From Hydractinia symbiolongicarpus (taxonomy: Eukaryota; Cnidaria; Hydrozoa; Anthoathecata; Hydractiniidae), in assembly GCF_029227915.1 (NCBI RefSeq), contig NC_079883.1, positions 3,348,001 through 3,412,000 of the forward strand: 64,000 bases of DNA. Reading direction: 5' to 3'. A program made the position numbers and the translations under genes. Positions 24,367-36,764 of the stretch are shown here, piece after piece. The number at the start of each line of letters is the position of its first letter. The stretch's first letter is position 1. A model generated the notes under the pieces. It had not been told where the DNA came from and ran no database searches. It saw only the letters and a program-made list of their open reading frames with translations.

Positions 24367-24824
24367 TCCACTTTTAACAACTTTTATAGTCTTAAACAGT
24401 ACATGAATCGTTGTCTAGAATAAAAATTATATTGTCATACAGTTGCTGATCTGCCATCGCTGTGGTTAAAAAATTTAATCAGAGAACTTTGCTTTAGGGG
24501 CCATTTGCATATCAATCTTTCTGATGGTTTGCATTGCTCCTTAATGCTAAATTTAGAACCCCCACCCAACTTTTGCATCATAGCCCTAAGATAATCCAAA
24601 TTCCAAAAGTCTTTAAAATAATGAGTACTACTATCTTCAAGAACAAGAAAAAGAAATTCTGAAAATATGTTGTTGTTGATTTTTTGTTGTGATATTAACT
24701 CTATATTATAAGCTTTAAAAAGTATAGTCTGTGAAATCAACTATAAGATGCTTGTCATTTGCTTTAAGAGTATGTTAAAGCATGTTAAATCCCAACTTAT
24801 CAGCAAGGTCATCATGAAAAAATT

Positions 24825-25160
24825 AAGAGGCCTTGGGCGAGCAAACAAGTGTCATTTTGACAAAAAAAATTATGTTTAATAATTCATATTTTAATATCTA
24901 TACATTGATAAAGTTTGAATGTACATCCCTTAACAGGTCTAAAATTATTGATGACAGAAAAGTGCAATGTGCTATTACTTAAATATGACATTATAATTTA
25001 TGCAGCATAATTAAATCTAAAATTATTTAAATGTAAATATATTATCTTCAAAAAGAAAAGTGCTTTTTAAAAAATTTAAAAAGGCTTGTTTTTTATGTTC
25101 TATGATATAATTCAAACAGGAATTTCAACAGAAACTGCTCAAAAAGAAAAATTGTTCGTA
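24825..25160. repeat. Dispersed repeat, copy 1
   Basis: Contains AAATTATTGATGACAGAAAA, ATTACTTAAATATGACAT and GCAGCATAATTAAAT. All recur at 55617-55810 in the same orientation. The preceding part (CATTGATAAAGTTTGAA, CATCCCTTAACAGGT) recurs at 55395-55493 but inverted. It lies between HAO-3 and HAO-4. No coding signal. Confidence 0.55.
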
Positions 25161-25300
25161 TTAACTACAAAAATAAAAAAATTAATTACAAAATTTATAA
25201 GACACCAATTTTGTTAAAAAACATATATGCCTACTACATTAATATTCAATTCATTCACATTAAGTATTTTAATCAACTATAACCAGAAAGGATGTTTGCA

Positions 25301-28300
25301 TCATAACTTATGATTAGGTAATCTCGAATAATAGCTTTCGTGCACAACCATATTGGGTGTGATGTCCGTCAATGAGCGGCAACCTACATAATATAAAGAT
25401 TGGTTTTAATGAAAATGTCAAATATCAGAAATCTTTAGAAGAAGGAATTATAAATAAAATAAAAAGGAATTATAAATAAACACAGGAAATACCTGCAAGA
25501 AGCATAGTTCTTTCAAATTCATTCTTCAATAACTGCAAAACTTTTTTTACACCAGCTTCACCCTGAAATGTAAAGACTGTCTACAGCCCTATCTTAAGTA
25601 GCTGCCCAGAGTATATAAAATACAATGTGAGGTTAAGTCTACATATTTCCTAATAAGTAGCTGTCCAGAGTAGGTATATCAAATACAATGTGATGTTAAT
25701 TCTTCATATTTCCTGAGAGCACAGAGACTTCTTTTACAAGTTTTAAAACTTTAGTATACATATTATGTAGGTACTTTATATAAATTTTCTGTTTTGAAAC
25801 TGTGCTAATATGAATAAAACAAATTGTACAAACATTGTACGCAAGTCCATATAGAGCTGGTCTTCCGATAAACACTGCTTTTGCACCAAGTACTAATGCT
25901 TTAAAAACATCAGTTCCTGTACGTATACCACCATCTAGATATACTTCCATCTTTCCGCCCACAGCTTGAACTACATCTGAAAGTGCTTCAATCTACAAAA
26001 AAAAACAAAAAAACTTTGTAGCAATAACTATTTTTTAAAAAAAGCAAAGATGGAACTTCAAAGCATCTTCTCACCATATGCTCATAAACATTAATTAATT
26101 AATTTTGAATTAAACATACATATACATGTATGTTTAATTCAAATTGTCTTATCAGGTTTTGAACACACTATTGCCACAGTTTGTCTTCTTTGACCTACAA
26201 TTCTAGAAATGTCCTTAACTGGTGGTACTTTTGCTGCTTGTTGACTTTTGTTAAAACACTTGTCGTAACATGGATCCTTAAGGTTTTTTATTACGAACAC
26301 TTCTTCTTAATTATACATGTTTGATGAGTATTTGGGTGGCCACAAATTTAAATTTACAAAATTGTAGGAGATTGTAGTAGAATTTAGGAGGTTTTTGTCC
26401 AAATTTTTGTAAAAAAAAATTTAAAATGTACAAAAACCATTCAGTATTTTAAGGGAATTTCTAAACATTTTAGGAAGGAAATGAAATTACTCATAATTAA
26501 GCTTTTTTTTATTTCAGTTTTAGAGAAGTTGTTGTTTCGAAATTCAGTAATTATGTGAATATAATTCATCAATCCTGCTACAAGATAAACATATAAAACG
26601 TAATAACAAAATATTAAAAAAAAAATGTTAGCATAAACAATTTAAATGATTTTAGGAGGGTGTTTTTCTTAGGTTTTCTTAGAAGATTTTAAGAGGGTGT
26701 TTATATTTTAAGAGGGTGTTTATATTTGTTTTTCTGGGAGATTTTAGGCGTTTTTTTTTCTTAGGTTTTATAAAGAAGTTTTGGGAAGTGTGACCACCCT
26801 GATTATACGCCTCCCTGATAAGACATAATTTTGCTGCTGACAAAGAGGAAAGAAACTCCTAGAGTGTGTCATTGTATGTAATTTATCAAAAAAAAAGTCA
26901 AGAGTACTATAACAAAGTCTTGTTTGCAAGAAAATTTCATAAAAACTTCAACATTAAATCCACATAAGGCAACAGAAAGTATGTTTAGATTATTTGCATA
27001 AGTACCGTGGAGGAAACTCCATCTAACTGTCTGCCACCATGATTGGAAACAATTATTCCTTGAACATTGTGCTTTATAGCTTCTAATGCATCTTCTCTTG
27101 TAAGAATACCTTTTAATATAATCGGAAGTTTGGTGACTGTTTTCAACCAATCAACATCTTCCCAACTAAGAGCTTTTTTCAGTTGGATATTGCAGTAATC
27201 AATCTTTCCTACGTTACTAGATTTTGAGTACCCTGGTATATCTCTCAAAACTGCAAGATCCATACCCTTGGGAAGAACAAAATTGTTTTTTTCTTGAACT
27301 CTCCGATAGCCAACACATGGTGTATCTATTGTCATAGCAATTGCTTTGAAGCCTGCCTTTTCTGCTCTTCTAATTAAACTTATTGTGAAGTCCCTATCTT
27401 TGTAAACATATAACTGCATCCAGTATATTGCATTGGGAGACGTAGCAACAAGCTCTTCGTAATTTATTGTGCTGAACGTGCTTACAGCCATACAACTACC
27501 AAATGTTTCAACAGCTAAAATAAAAACATAAATAAAGTTCTATCCAAATTTGATATTTTAACTTCATTAAAGCAAAATACTACACATATTTAGTAAATAG
27601 GAAACCCATTCATAAAAAACAAATAACTTTGAGACCTGGAAATTTTAAAAAAGCTTTTATTAGTGTGGCTCATTTATTCAAAATGTTTTTAGTAAGCTTG
27701 AGAATTTGCACTGCCCCAATATTATACTATCCCCTACAGCTGCAGTTGTGCCTTACTTGTATGTTAGATATGCATAAATTTAACTAATAAGATAACACTA
27801 ATAGATAAAAAAAACTTAAAAATTTTGGCACTAAGATCATGAAATTAAAGAAACTAGGCTGTTTGCTTTGTTTCTTATAAAAAATAATGTACAAATGTAA
27901 TTAATGTACATATGTAATTAATGTATGTATATAATTAATGTACGCATGTTATATTTTTTGCACCATGCTTTAATCAAAACAAAAAATATTTATAATTTAG
28001 TTTGGAAATAAAATAAAATTTTAAAAAGATTTCATGAATATTTGGTTTCCAATATAGTGACAAAATATTTGCAAAATCAATTTTAAGCACCAACCATGCA
28101 TGTTTAAGGTGTTATTGCAGTAATTTTATTTTTACTTTATTGTAAATACATATTCAGCGCATGCTTTTGACAAACTGTTAAGATGATATTAGCATCATCA
28201 ACCCATCAATTGGGAAACATGCATGTTATCCAGCTTTAGGGAATTGCTTTAATTGTGGTTTGCAGATATAGTTCCTAATACTAAGGCAATAGCTAATGAC

Positions 28301-30182
28301 AATATTTCCACCTGTTTCCACGGTTTTAAGCTTCAAATTAAAAAAGTGCTATTTCATGGCTTTTCTGATCTTATTGAGTTCATTGACATCAGTCTGATGT
28401 ACTAAAATCGTGGCATAATGTCAGAAAACGTAACAAAATAAACAACATGAGACTCAAAATTTTTATAATTTAAAACTTTACCTGCTGCAGTTCCTCTTTC
28501 ACCGTCAGGATGTGCAAGTTTTTGCATAGCTGTTGGTGCCACACATATGGGCATACTTATTTTTTGGTCTTGAATGACACAAGTTGTATCTACTTTATTA
28601 ATGCCACGTAGTAGGCATGGTCGTATACGATACCTGAAGCCATAAAAAAAACTTAACTACAAATGTGTCAAGGTTCAACAAAGCAACAAAGTAAACAAAG
28701 GCACAAAAAAGTATAATTCTTTCTGGGAAAACATATTTTTAATTAGGGTTCCCACATGCCTGTGACAACCAATAATGCAACATTTGGACAAAGCTTGTTA
28801 GAAAAAAATGCTTTGAAGGCCACCTGACCAAAACAGCAATTCTTTTCCTCTTCCCAAAGTGACCGTCAGACACTAATATGGAAACAAGATTAGTTTTGAG
28901 CAAATTTTAGATTAGCAGTGAAATGGTAAACATATTGATTGGTTACATATTGTGACAAACTAATTTGGCATTATTTGTCAAATTAGTTTGTCACAAAGGC
29001 TAATTATTAGCAATCGGTAACAATATGCAATAACAGCTTCTGTGTATCTGCCAGACACTGGAATTATCAAAATTGTTGCTTTATATCCTGGTGTTATAGT
29101 GGTTTGGAATACATGATAATTTTTTCATTGAGAAATGATTTTGTACACAAACAATATGATGTCTTTTATTCTCCTATAAAAAATTTAGGATATTTATAAA
29201 ATAAATCATATAGGTTTTTGTTAGCACATTTAGAAAACCAAAATTGCAGACAATTTATAATAAATGGCATCATTTAGCACTATACCAGTGCCAAAACATA
29301 GTGGCAATATCCATCGCCATACTACATATTTTACAAATTTATTGAATTAAAACGATGGTATGGTTTCCTGGCCGTTTATTTAGGTGGGTGTACAGTGGAT
29401 TGTTTATAAATTTACATGTGCTTGTTTTTGTGATCTTGAAAAATTAAATTTCGTGCAGGGAAAAAGTAGTAACAAAATTCCTTTTCCCTGTACACTGAAT
29501 ATGGGCTGCCATTTACTCATGGGAAACAAACCTGTGCAAGATCCATCAATGTGCACGACTGTGAATTTCAATCTATTTTCAAACAAGTTGTAAGTAGAGT
29601 CATTGATTAAATGGGTCATGAGAACCATTACCTAAAATCATACTCTGTCCAAAGATTTCGTTTACCTTTTATCTTTTAGTTTAAATTTTCCATAAGACGA
29701 CCATAAAAAGATTAGAATATTGTAGTATGTTTATCTAAAGATCTTTAAAATGAAATGCATCAAGCTTCACTTACTTACTGCCTCAAGAAATCACAAGTAA
29801 GCGAACATAATCAAGCTTAAATGTTTATTACAAATACATAAACACTAACAAACAGAAAATTTTTGTTAAAAATAATTAATAACTAGCGCAGGCGTAAGTA
29901 AGTACAAACTGATTGAAAAGGCTTCACAAAGATTCAAGTCAACGATAGGGGTTGAAACACATTTGTTGTAGTTTCCAGAATTCTGGTGAAATTGCACAGC
30001 TCTCACAAAATGGTCTGTTTATTATTCTAAATTAAAACCAACCTAGTAAAGGTGTTTGAGTTCTCGTTCATTGTCTGTTCATTATCAGAACCAGATGCGT
30101 AGTAATTCCATGCATTTTCCGTCATTTGTTTTGATGCTATCCTTTCCACATCAGCAAGACAAACAGGATCTTTATTATCCAT
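25301..30182 (-). CDS. HAO1-like: HAO-3: (S)-2-hydroxyacid oxidase
   Basis: Exons A-F: 30182-30043, 28633-28482, 27514-27006, 25992-25834, 25562-25493, 25383-25301. They total 1113 nt and 370 aa, the same length as human HAO1. The enzyme oxidises short 2-hydroxyacids such as glycolate, with FMN and oxygen, to 2-oxoacids and hydrogen peroxide in peroxisomes. Active-site residues: Y27 (WNYYASG), Y133 (QLYVYKD), D161 (TIDTP), K232 (ILKGIL), H256 and R259 ([10 protein letters not shown]). FMN-phosphate motifs: [13 protein letters not shown] and FIGRP. It ends HKL. The ATG is 9 nt after an acceptor-like TTGTTTAG. One change of note is T for K in DGGIRxGTD. It looks functional. Confidence 0.94.
26104..26143. 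repeat. Perfect inverted repeat, 18-bp arms
   Basis: TTTGAATTAAACATACAT, four bases, then the exact reverse complement. It lies in the intron between exons C and D of HAO-3. AT-rich, cruciform-capable. Confidence 0.85.
26331..26803. mobile_element. Candidate MITE with GGGTGGYCACA ends
   Basis: The left end TTGGGTGGCCACAAATT is mirrored by the right end AGTGTGACCACCCTGAT (inverse: ATCAGGGTGGTCACACT). The inside has tandem AAGAGGGTGTTTATATTT units. It sits in the HAO-3 intron between C and D. No target duplication was verified. Confidence 0.5.
28951..28995. repeat. Perfect inverted repeat, 17-bp arms
   Basis: TGTGACAAACTAATTTG, an 11-base loop, then its exact reverse complement. It lies in the A-B intron of HAO-3. 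Confidence 0.85.
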
Positions 30183-30199
30183 TTTTTAAATCTAAACAA

Positions 30200-32100
30200 C
30201 AATTTTAGAAAATTTTGTTACATCAATTCGATAGCAATAAAACACTTTTAATTTTTAAAGTGAAGAAATAAAATATAACTTAAGGGTAAAATCTCTTTAA
30301 TCCGCTTTTTTTAAAATATTTTAAGTTATATCGAGATATGGCAGTAAATACCATCAAAAAACAACATAAAAAACATTTTTACTAAACTTGATGAAAAAAA
30401 AATCATATTTTCTATGTTTCATTTCGCGACGGCAAAAAACTGCCGAGACTAATCTTTGCTGCGTGCTAATTTTGCAGTAGAAAAGTGGGGGACGTTTTGA
30501 TTCATGAACCCCAAACACGATGATCGAGAGTCTACATATAGCGACTCTCTCAATCTTAACTTTCTTTTCTACATATCCAAAATATTATGCATGACTATAC
30601 TGTCATTTTTATAAACTTATTGTTTTCAAATTACAAAAAATCTTTATCCATTAGCTACATTTTAACAACACTTACGCAAACAAATGGTTTTTACCGCACG
30701 TGTGTTTCGTTTTTAAAATTGCTTAAATAACACTTGCGGCATAAAAAAAATCCATTAAATTTGGACCTGCTATGGTTTCCAAATGGATTTGTCAAATGAA
30801 GAAACTATCTACAATTAAATCCACGATAAAATGTCCGTTCCACCTGTAAGTCCAGTTTTGCAGACTTAATTTATCCGTGCTCCCACCTCAGCATTAGTTA
30901 AGGAACGCATGGCTGGATTTCTTGTGTAAGTCCTGATTACCAACGACGAAGGTGCCAGGCCAGAGAGATTTAGGTCTACGTAGTTCTTTTAACTAAATCA
31001 GGATTTGGTGAATTAGCTAGGATGGTCAGGTTGGCTATGAATAGGCTTGTTCATGGATTAAAAGGACCAGGACTATTCAATAATTCTAAGACAAAACGCT
31101 TTCGACCAAGACGAAAATCTATTGGACGTTTTCTCCAACGAAATGTGGCGGAAATTTTGATTGATGAGTCTCCAAAAATTATTTCAAGGGCTGCCATCGT
31201 ACGCTACAAAATGGATTTTATCGGTTGTTTTTAAAAACTCTATTTTTCAGGCGTGCGATTAATCACACGCCTGAAACGATTTAGGAGTGTGCAAGGCGTG
31301 CGCAAAGAGACTGATATTTAAAGGGTTGTTAAGACTAGTGAAGCTTCAAAAAATAATACTTTTAAAATTGCTGATGTTTAACAGCAAATTATTGCTGAGG
31401 AATTGCTGCTGCAAACGACTATGTCGTCGGCAATTTACTTCCAACGGGTTTTTGGGCTAATTTCTAGGGCTGCACCCATACTGCTTTTCTAGGAAATACA
31501 ATACGGCATAGTCACGGTAATGTCATGTAATGTTAAAAGAACTTTTTAAAACATTTCTGGTAGTATAGGGAACATAAACTTAGGCTAAAAAGGTAAACCA
31601 AAACTTTTTGATTAAAAAAATACCAAATTTCAGGATTAAGTATTTTTAAGTTGAACGTTAAATAGAGCTGAAGTCAGTAAAAACAATTTGTGCAATAAGT
31701 GCGATAGAAAAATAAAAAAAAACAATCTAATTTAAAATAAAATAATTTAATAAAATATTTATATATCAATACTGCATAATTCAAATCAATTTAAACATAA
31801 CAATACAACAACAACAACAATTACAACAAAAATACAGGCTAACCATAAACATTTAATAAACGAAATTACTTGATAACACTAAATTAGAATAAACTATTAA
31901 TAATAAAATGCATGTTTCCCATTATAAAATCTTTTACTTTTAGGGCTAACCTGTTAACACTAACCTGTTAACACATTCTTTTTTGTAATAACATTTCACA
32001 CTGCGTGTAGTAAAACTAACACTTCCATTCTAAGATATAGATGACTACACGACGAAATGTTTCTAAACTAAATTAAGACAACACCTCAAAAGTACCATTA
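30200..32100. other. Spacer between HAO-2 and HAO-3
   Basis: No gene could be supported. A 70-codon plus-strand ORF at 31022-31234 has no recognisable features. A near-perfect palindrome (CAGGCGTGCGATTAATC, then CACGCCTG) spans about 31248-31273. The remainder is AT-rich. Confidence 0.5.
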
Positions 32101-35100
32101 TTACAACTTGTGATTGGGTAATTTCCTGTAATAGCTTTCATGTACAACCATATCTGGTGTAATATCAGCCAATGAAGCACAACCTATGATAAAACTTTAT
32201 AAAACTACATAATGTTTCTACCACAGTTGGACTATTATATTTTGAGGATGCGCATTTTATTTTGCATATCTTGAAAACAATCGACATCCATTTAAGAGTG
32301 TTGTGTGAGGTTATATCAAAACTACTAAACAGTCTAATTTATTCCATTATTTTTGCTGCTGTGGGTTTTTATACATGCATGTTGGTTACCAGATTTTGCT
32401 GAGATGATTTTCTGGTGCTATGAATAAAGAACAAATCAGATTTGAGGGGAATAGCGGTTCAAATAGCAGTGTTCTATTCAAATGGTAGCCGAATCGCCAT
32501 TTTGTGTAAAGGATGCACAAAAAAGCAATTCGCGGGACATGCATGACAGGGAAAATCTGACAACTTGAATATTCTCAACATGCAAAATTGTGGATTATTC
32601 CATAGAATTCTATTTTCTCTCCCTTGTTAATTATTTGTATTCTGTCGTCTTGCTACAAAAAAACATTTGTTGCTTTAAACACGCAGGATAGCAAATGCGA
32701 TATATTTTATTAATTTTGTTTATTTTTGCATAATAAAAATTTTGTGGTCTTTAAAAAATTTGTGCTTATTTATGATTTATTTAAAGAGTTGTGCATGTAG
32801 GATTTACACAGGGTTAGCAATTACCTGCAAGAAGCATAGTTCTTTCAAATTCAGCCTTCAACAATTGCAAAACTTTTTTTACACCAGCTTCACCCTTAAA
32901 TATAAAAAATACACATTTACAAATAATTTAACTTTTAAACCGGTACTTCAGATGCTAAAAATGATTTTAAATGCAGAGAAGCTGCGTAACAGACCCAGCT
33001 AAAATAGTACCCACGTTCACTTAAAATTGTTTTATTCACAGTAAAATTCTAACATATACCTGAAAAATTGTTGATTTAGAATACAGGGTTCTGTAAATGA
33101 ATATAAACGACTATGTGAGGAAAAACGAATCCTTGTGTATTCTCAACACATTTGTTAAAACAAATTTTTGCTTACATTCCGCCTTAGTAGATTTTAGTGC
33201 AATTGCTTCTAAGCTGTTTCTCATAAAATAAAATTGTTGCTGTTTTAAATACTGCAATGTTAAGCTTTCTTAAATTCATTTCTTTCTTAACACAAAAATA
33301 CTTTGTTACACAATTTTAAAATCTAATTTTTACAACGTAAATACATGTAAGGTACTCCGTAGCTAGTATTTTTCCAATTTTTGTGACACATTTACACAGT
33401 ACATCCATTATAAATAAACATACATTGTATGAAAGTCCATGTAAAACAGGTCTTCCAATAAACACTGCTTTCGCACCCAACGCTAATGCTTTAAAAACAT
33501 CAGTTCCTTTACGTACACCACCATCTAGATATACTTCCATCTTCCCATCAACAGCTTGTACTACTTCTGCAAGTGCTTCAATCTACAAAAACAGAATGGA
33601 ATTTATTTACTATAATAAGGTCTAACCATAAGTTAATTGAATTTTAAATTTTTTTTATGAAATGAAGGTGTGCTATAAATAGCCGTGCAAAATGCAAATT
33701 TAAAAAGAAATATATAAATGTAGCACACCCGAAAGAAAGCTTAAAACACTTGACATGCTTTTTGCTGCACATGTGCCAAACTCTTCCTGAAAAAGCCTGT
33801 TTATTTTTATTTGCAAAATATTTTGTTACTAATAGGAAAATTGTGGTTAAAAAGTTTTTTTTCCCAAAATTATAACATATGGGTTTTAAACTTGCAGCTA
33901 TTGCTTGTGGCAAATGCATAGTGACCACAAAAAATAATTCCAGGACATTACAGGAAAGTTTCTTGCTTCCTACAAAAAAGTGTTAAGTAAGAAAAAATGG
34001 CGTTAAACTAAACTGAACAGATACCGTGGAGGAAACTCCATCTAATTGTCTACCACCATGATTGGAAACAATAATTCCTTGAACATCATGCTATAAAGCT
34101 TCTAATGCATCTTCTCTTGTAAGAATACCTTTTAGTATGATTGGTAGTTTGGTCACTGTTCTCAACCAATCAATATCCTTCCAACCAGTAGCTTTTTTGA
34201 TTCTAGTATTGTGTATTTTAACCTTTCCTTCTTCATTGAAATCCGAGTATCTGGATATATTTCTTAAAACTGCAAAATTTATATCCTTGGGAAGATGTAC
34301 GCCATACGTTTCTTGAACTCTTCGATAGCCAACACATGGTGTATCAACTGTTAAAGCAATTGCTTTGAAGCCTGCTTTTTCTCCTCTTCTAATTAAACTA
34401 ATTATGAAGTCTTCATCGTTAAAAATATATAACTGCATCCAGTATATTGCATTGGGAGACGTCCCAACAAGTTCTTCGTAGTTTGTTGTACTATAGGTAC
34501 TTACAGTCATACAAGTACCAAATGTTTCGACAGCTAAATTAAAATACATAAAACAATTTTAAAATATGCTAGAGAACAACTTTTGTTACTTTAGGTGCAA
34601 ATACCATTGTAAGGTAATAAAATATGTGAGAGTGAATTATCAAAATTTGGTGTCCTGATTTTATTAAAGTAAAATGCTAAACATGTTTTGTAGCATTGCT
34701 TATTTTCTTTATTTGTTCACATCACATTATTTAGTTTTATTAGCAATTTAGCTATTCACCTCCAGCAGTTGCTCTTTCACCATCAGGGTGTGCAAGTTTC
34801 TGCATTGCTGTTGGTGCCACACATATGGGCATACTTATTTTTTGATCTTGGATGGCACAAGTTGTATCTATTTTATCAATACCACGTAACAGGCGTGGTT
34901 GTATACGATACCTGAAGCCATAATAAAAAGCTGGACTGTGTGCTTTGTGCAATCAAGTTGCACAGTATAGGTCCTAATGGCAAGAAATAGATCGAAAGCA
35001 TGTACCTAAACCTTGCATGTGCATAAAAAGAGTTTTTACATAAGTCAAAACTGACAAATTTTTTAGCTTTTTTCTGCACTTCTTAAAACCTGTTCTACAT

Positions 35101-35514
35101 ATTTTTTTCATTTAAAATAATGACACAAGAATTAATAATAGAGAAAAATTAATTTCATAAAAATAACTAATTTGTTAATTGGAATTTAAAAACACAATCA
35201 AGAAAATAAATTACATGGATTTTTCTTGAATTACAGGAAAATTGTCTCTGTGCGCCAGTCTAAAATTTAGTATAAGCTAGATATTTGAAATCTTGACATT
35301 TTTGGCACAGCGTAACCGAAATGGTCAAATGATCCAAATTATTGAAACAAAATTATTACTATGCACACACCAACCTACTAAATGCATTCAAGTTCTCACT
35401 CATTGTTTGTTCATTATCAGACCCAGATTCATAGTAATTACAGGCATTCTCCGTCATTCGTTTTGATGCTATCGTTTTTAAATCAACAAGACAAACAGGA
35501 TCTTTTCTATCCAT
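32101..35514 (-). pseudogene. HAO1-like: HAO-2: hydroxyacid oxidase with one premature stop
   Basis: Exons A-F: 35514-35375, 34911-34760, 34533-34025, 33582-33424, 32894-32825, 32183-32101. All splice borders are GT/AG, every phase agrees and exon lengths equal those of HAO-3. A single TAG (34091-34093) replaces the AAG codon of EALKHDVQG at codon 245. The predicted product stops 12 residues before the active-site His and lacks the FMN-phosphate region. Everything downstream is otherwise intact, including [23 protein letters not shown] and the terminal HKL. Without the stop the gene would encode 370 aa. A single change suggests very recent loss, an allele segregating in the population, a sequencing error or stop-codon readthrough. 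Confidence 0.88.
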
Positions 35515-35559
35515 TTTTCTAAATCTGAATAACAATAATTAAATAATTTTAAAAGGTTT

Positions 35560-35960
35560 TGTGGCACCAAGAATAAACATCAGAAAAAACTAATAATCCA
35601 ATCCTCCGTAAAGAAAGAGAAAAAAATCTGTATTTTTGAACTGTTAAGACTCATTTTACCCACGAATCCGCCATTATTGGGTCGGAAAAACAAATTTTAA
35701 AAAAACTGACTTTATAACATTTAAGGGGCAATTGTTCTCATCTTTGTGAAAAAAAATCAGAATTAACTATTGATCCAATCCTGAAAAATGTCCTAATGAT
35801 CATTTTTGCTCATTTTGTTCACTAAGATTTGTTTTTAGAAAACTGACTTTGGCACATTTGAGAGTCTATTGTTCCCTGTCTTTGTGCAAAATATCAGAAA
35901 AAAACTAATGATCCAATCCTGAGAAATGAAAATTTTTTTCCACCATTTAGGCTCATTTTG
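35560..35960. repeat. Three imperfect repeats upstream of HAO-2
   Basis: ATCAGAAAAAACTAATAATC, ATCAGAATTAACTATTGATC and ATCAGAAAAAAACTAATGAT, each followed by CAATCCT, start near 35579, 35755 and 35891. Each is associated with a GCTCATTTT-like or ACTGACTTT motif. The block covers the region just 5' of the HAO-2 start. Confidence 0.55.
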
Positions 35961-36764
35961 CACGCATAAATGACATTTCCTTAACTTTTAGCTCTTAAAA
36001 AGCAAAAAAATAAAACAAAACATTAAAAGAATATTGTTACAACTTCTTACTTGCTATGTAGATGTTTAGTAAAAATAACTTTAATGTTTAATACATATGT
36101 TAGGACACATAAATATGATATAAATAAAAATAATACCAAGTTAATACAGTTTGCATTTTTTCTTGCTAAATCAATACATGACAATTACAAAAAGTGCAAA
36201 GATACAGAAGAGTGCTAAACTATCTAAAATAACAGTAAGTTACGATTGGCATATATCACTGATACTGGTCTTGTTAGCTGTAATTATTTATGCAACGACA
36301 CTGCATATAATTAAATTGTTCCAAGTGTTAGCAAAAATCACCAAAAAAATAAAGAAATTTAAACATAGTGTACAAATAATCATTTTATAAATGAAATTAC
36401 AAGAATGTAACAAGAACAATTTATAACAAACATTTTTTTACAGAAGATTCTAAAGACAAATCAGTGTATATCTTATATACATAAAATGTCCATACTATCA
36501 AAACTTACACATCACTGCATGTTTTCTGCTATGAATTATTTTGCTTTTAAATTTAACCTTTGTTTTGAAACACCTTGTGTTAATCAACAAAACTTTCTGT
36601 ATCTTTGTAATAACTTTCATGAAATAGTTAACACCATTTTCCATGCCAGCATGGATAACGATGGTTCATAGCAGAAGGGAATTTTAAAACAAGAAATAAA
36701 TAGATAACGACAAGAAGAATGTATTTATCTAAAGTCAATCAGACGCCACTTTAACAGTACGATA

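Noticed and set aside
31022-31234. 70-codon plus-strand ORF, basic
   Set aside because: No recognised motif, splice site or repeat context; length is within chance.
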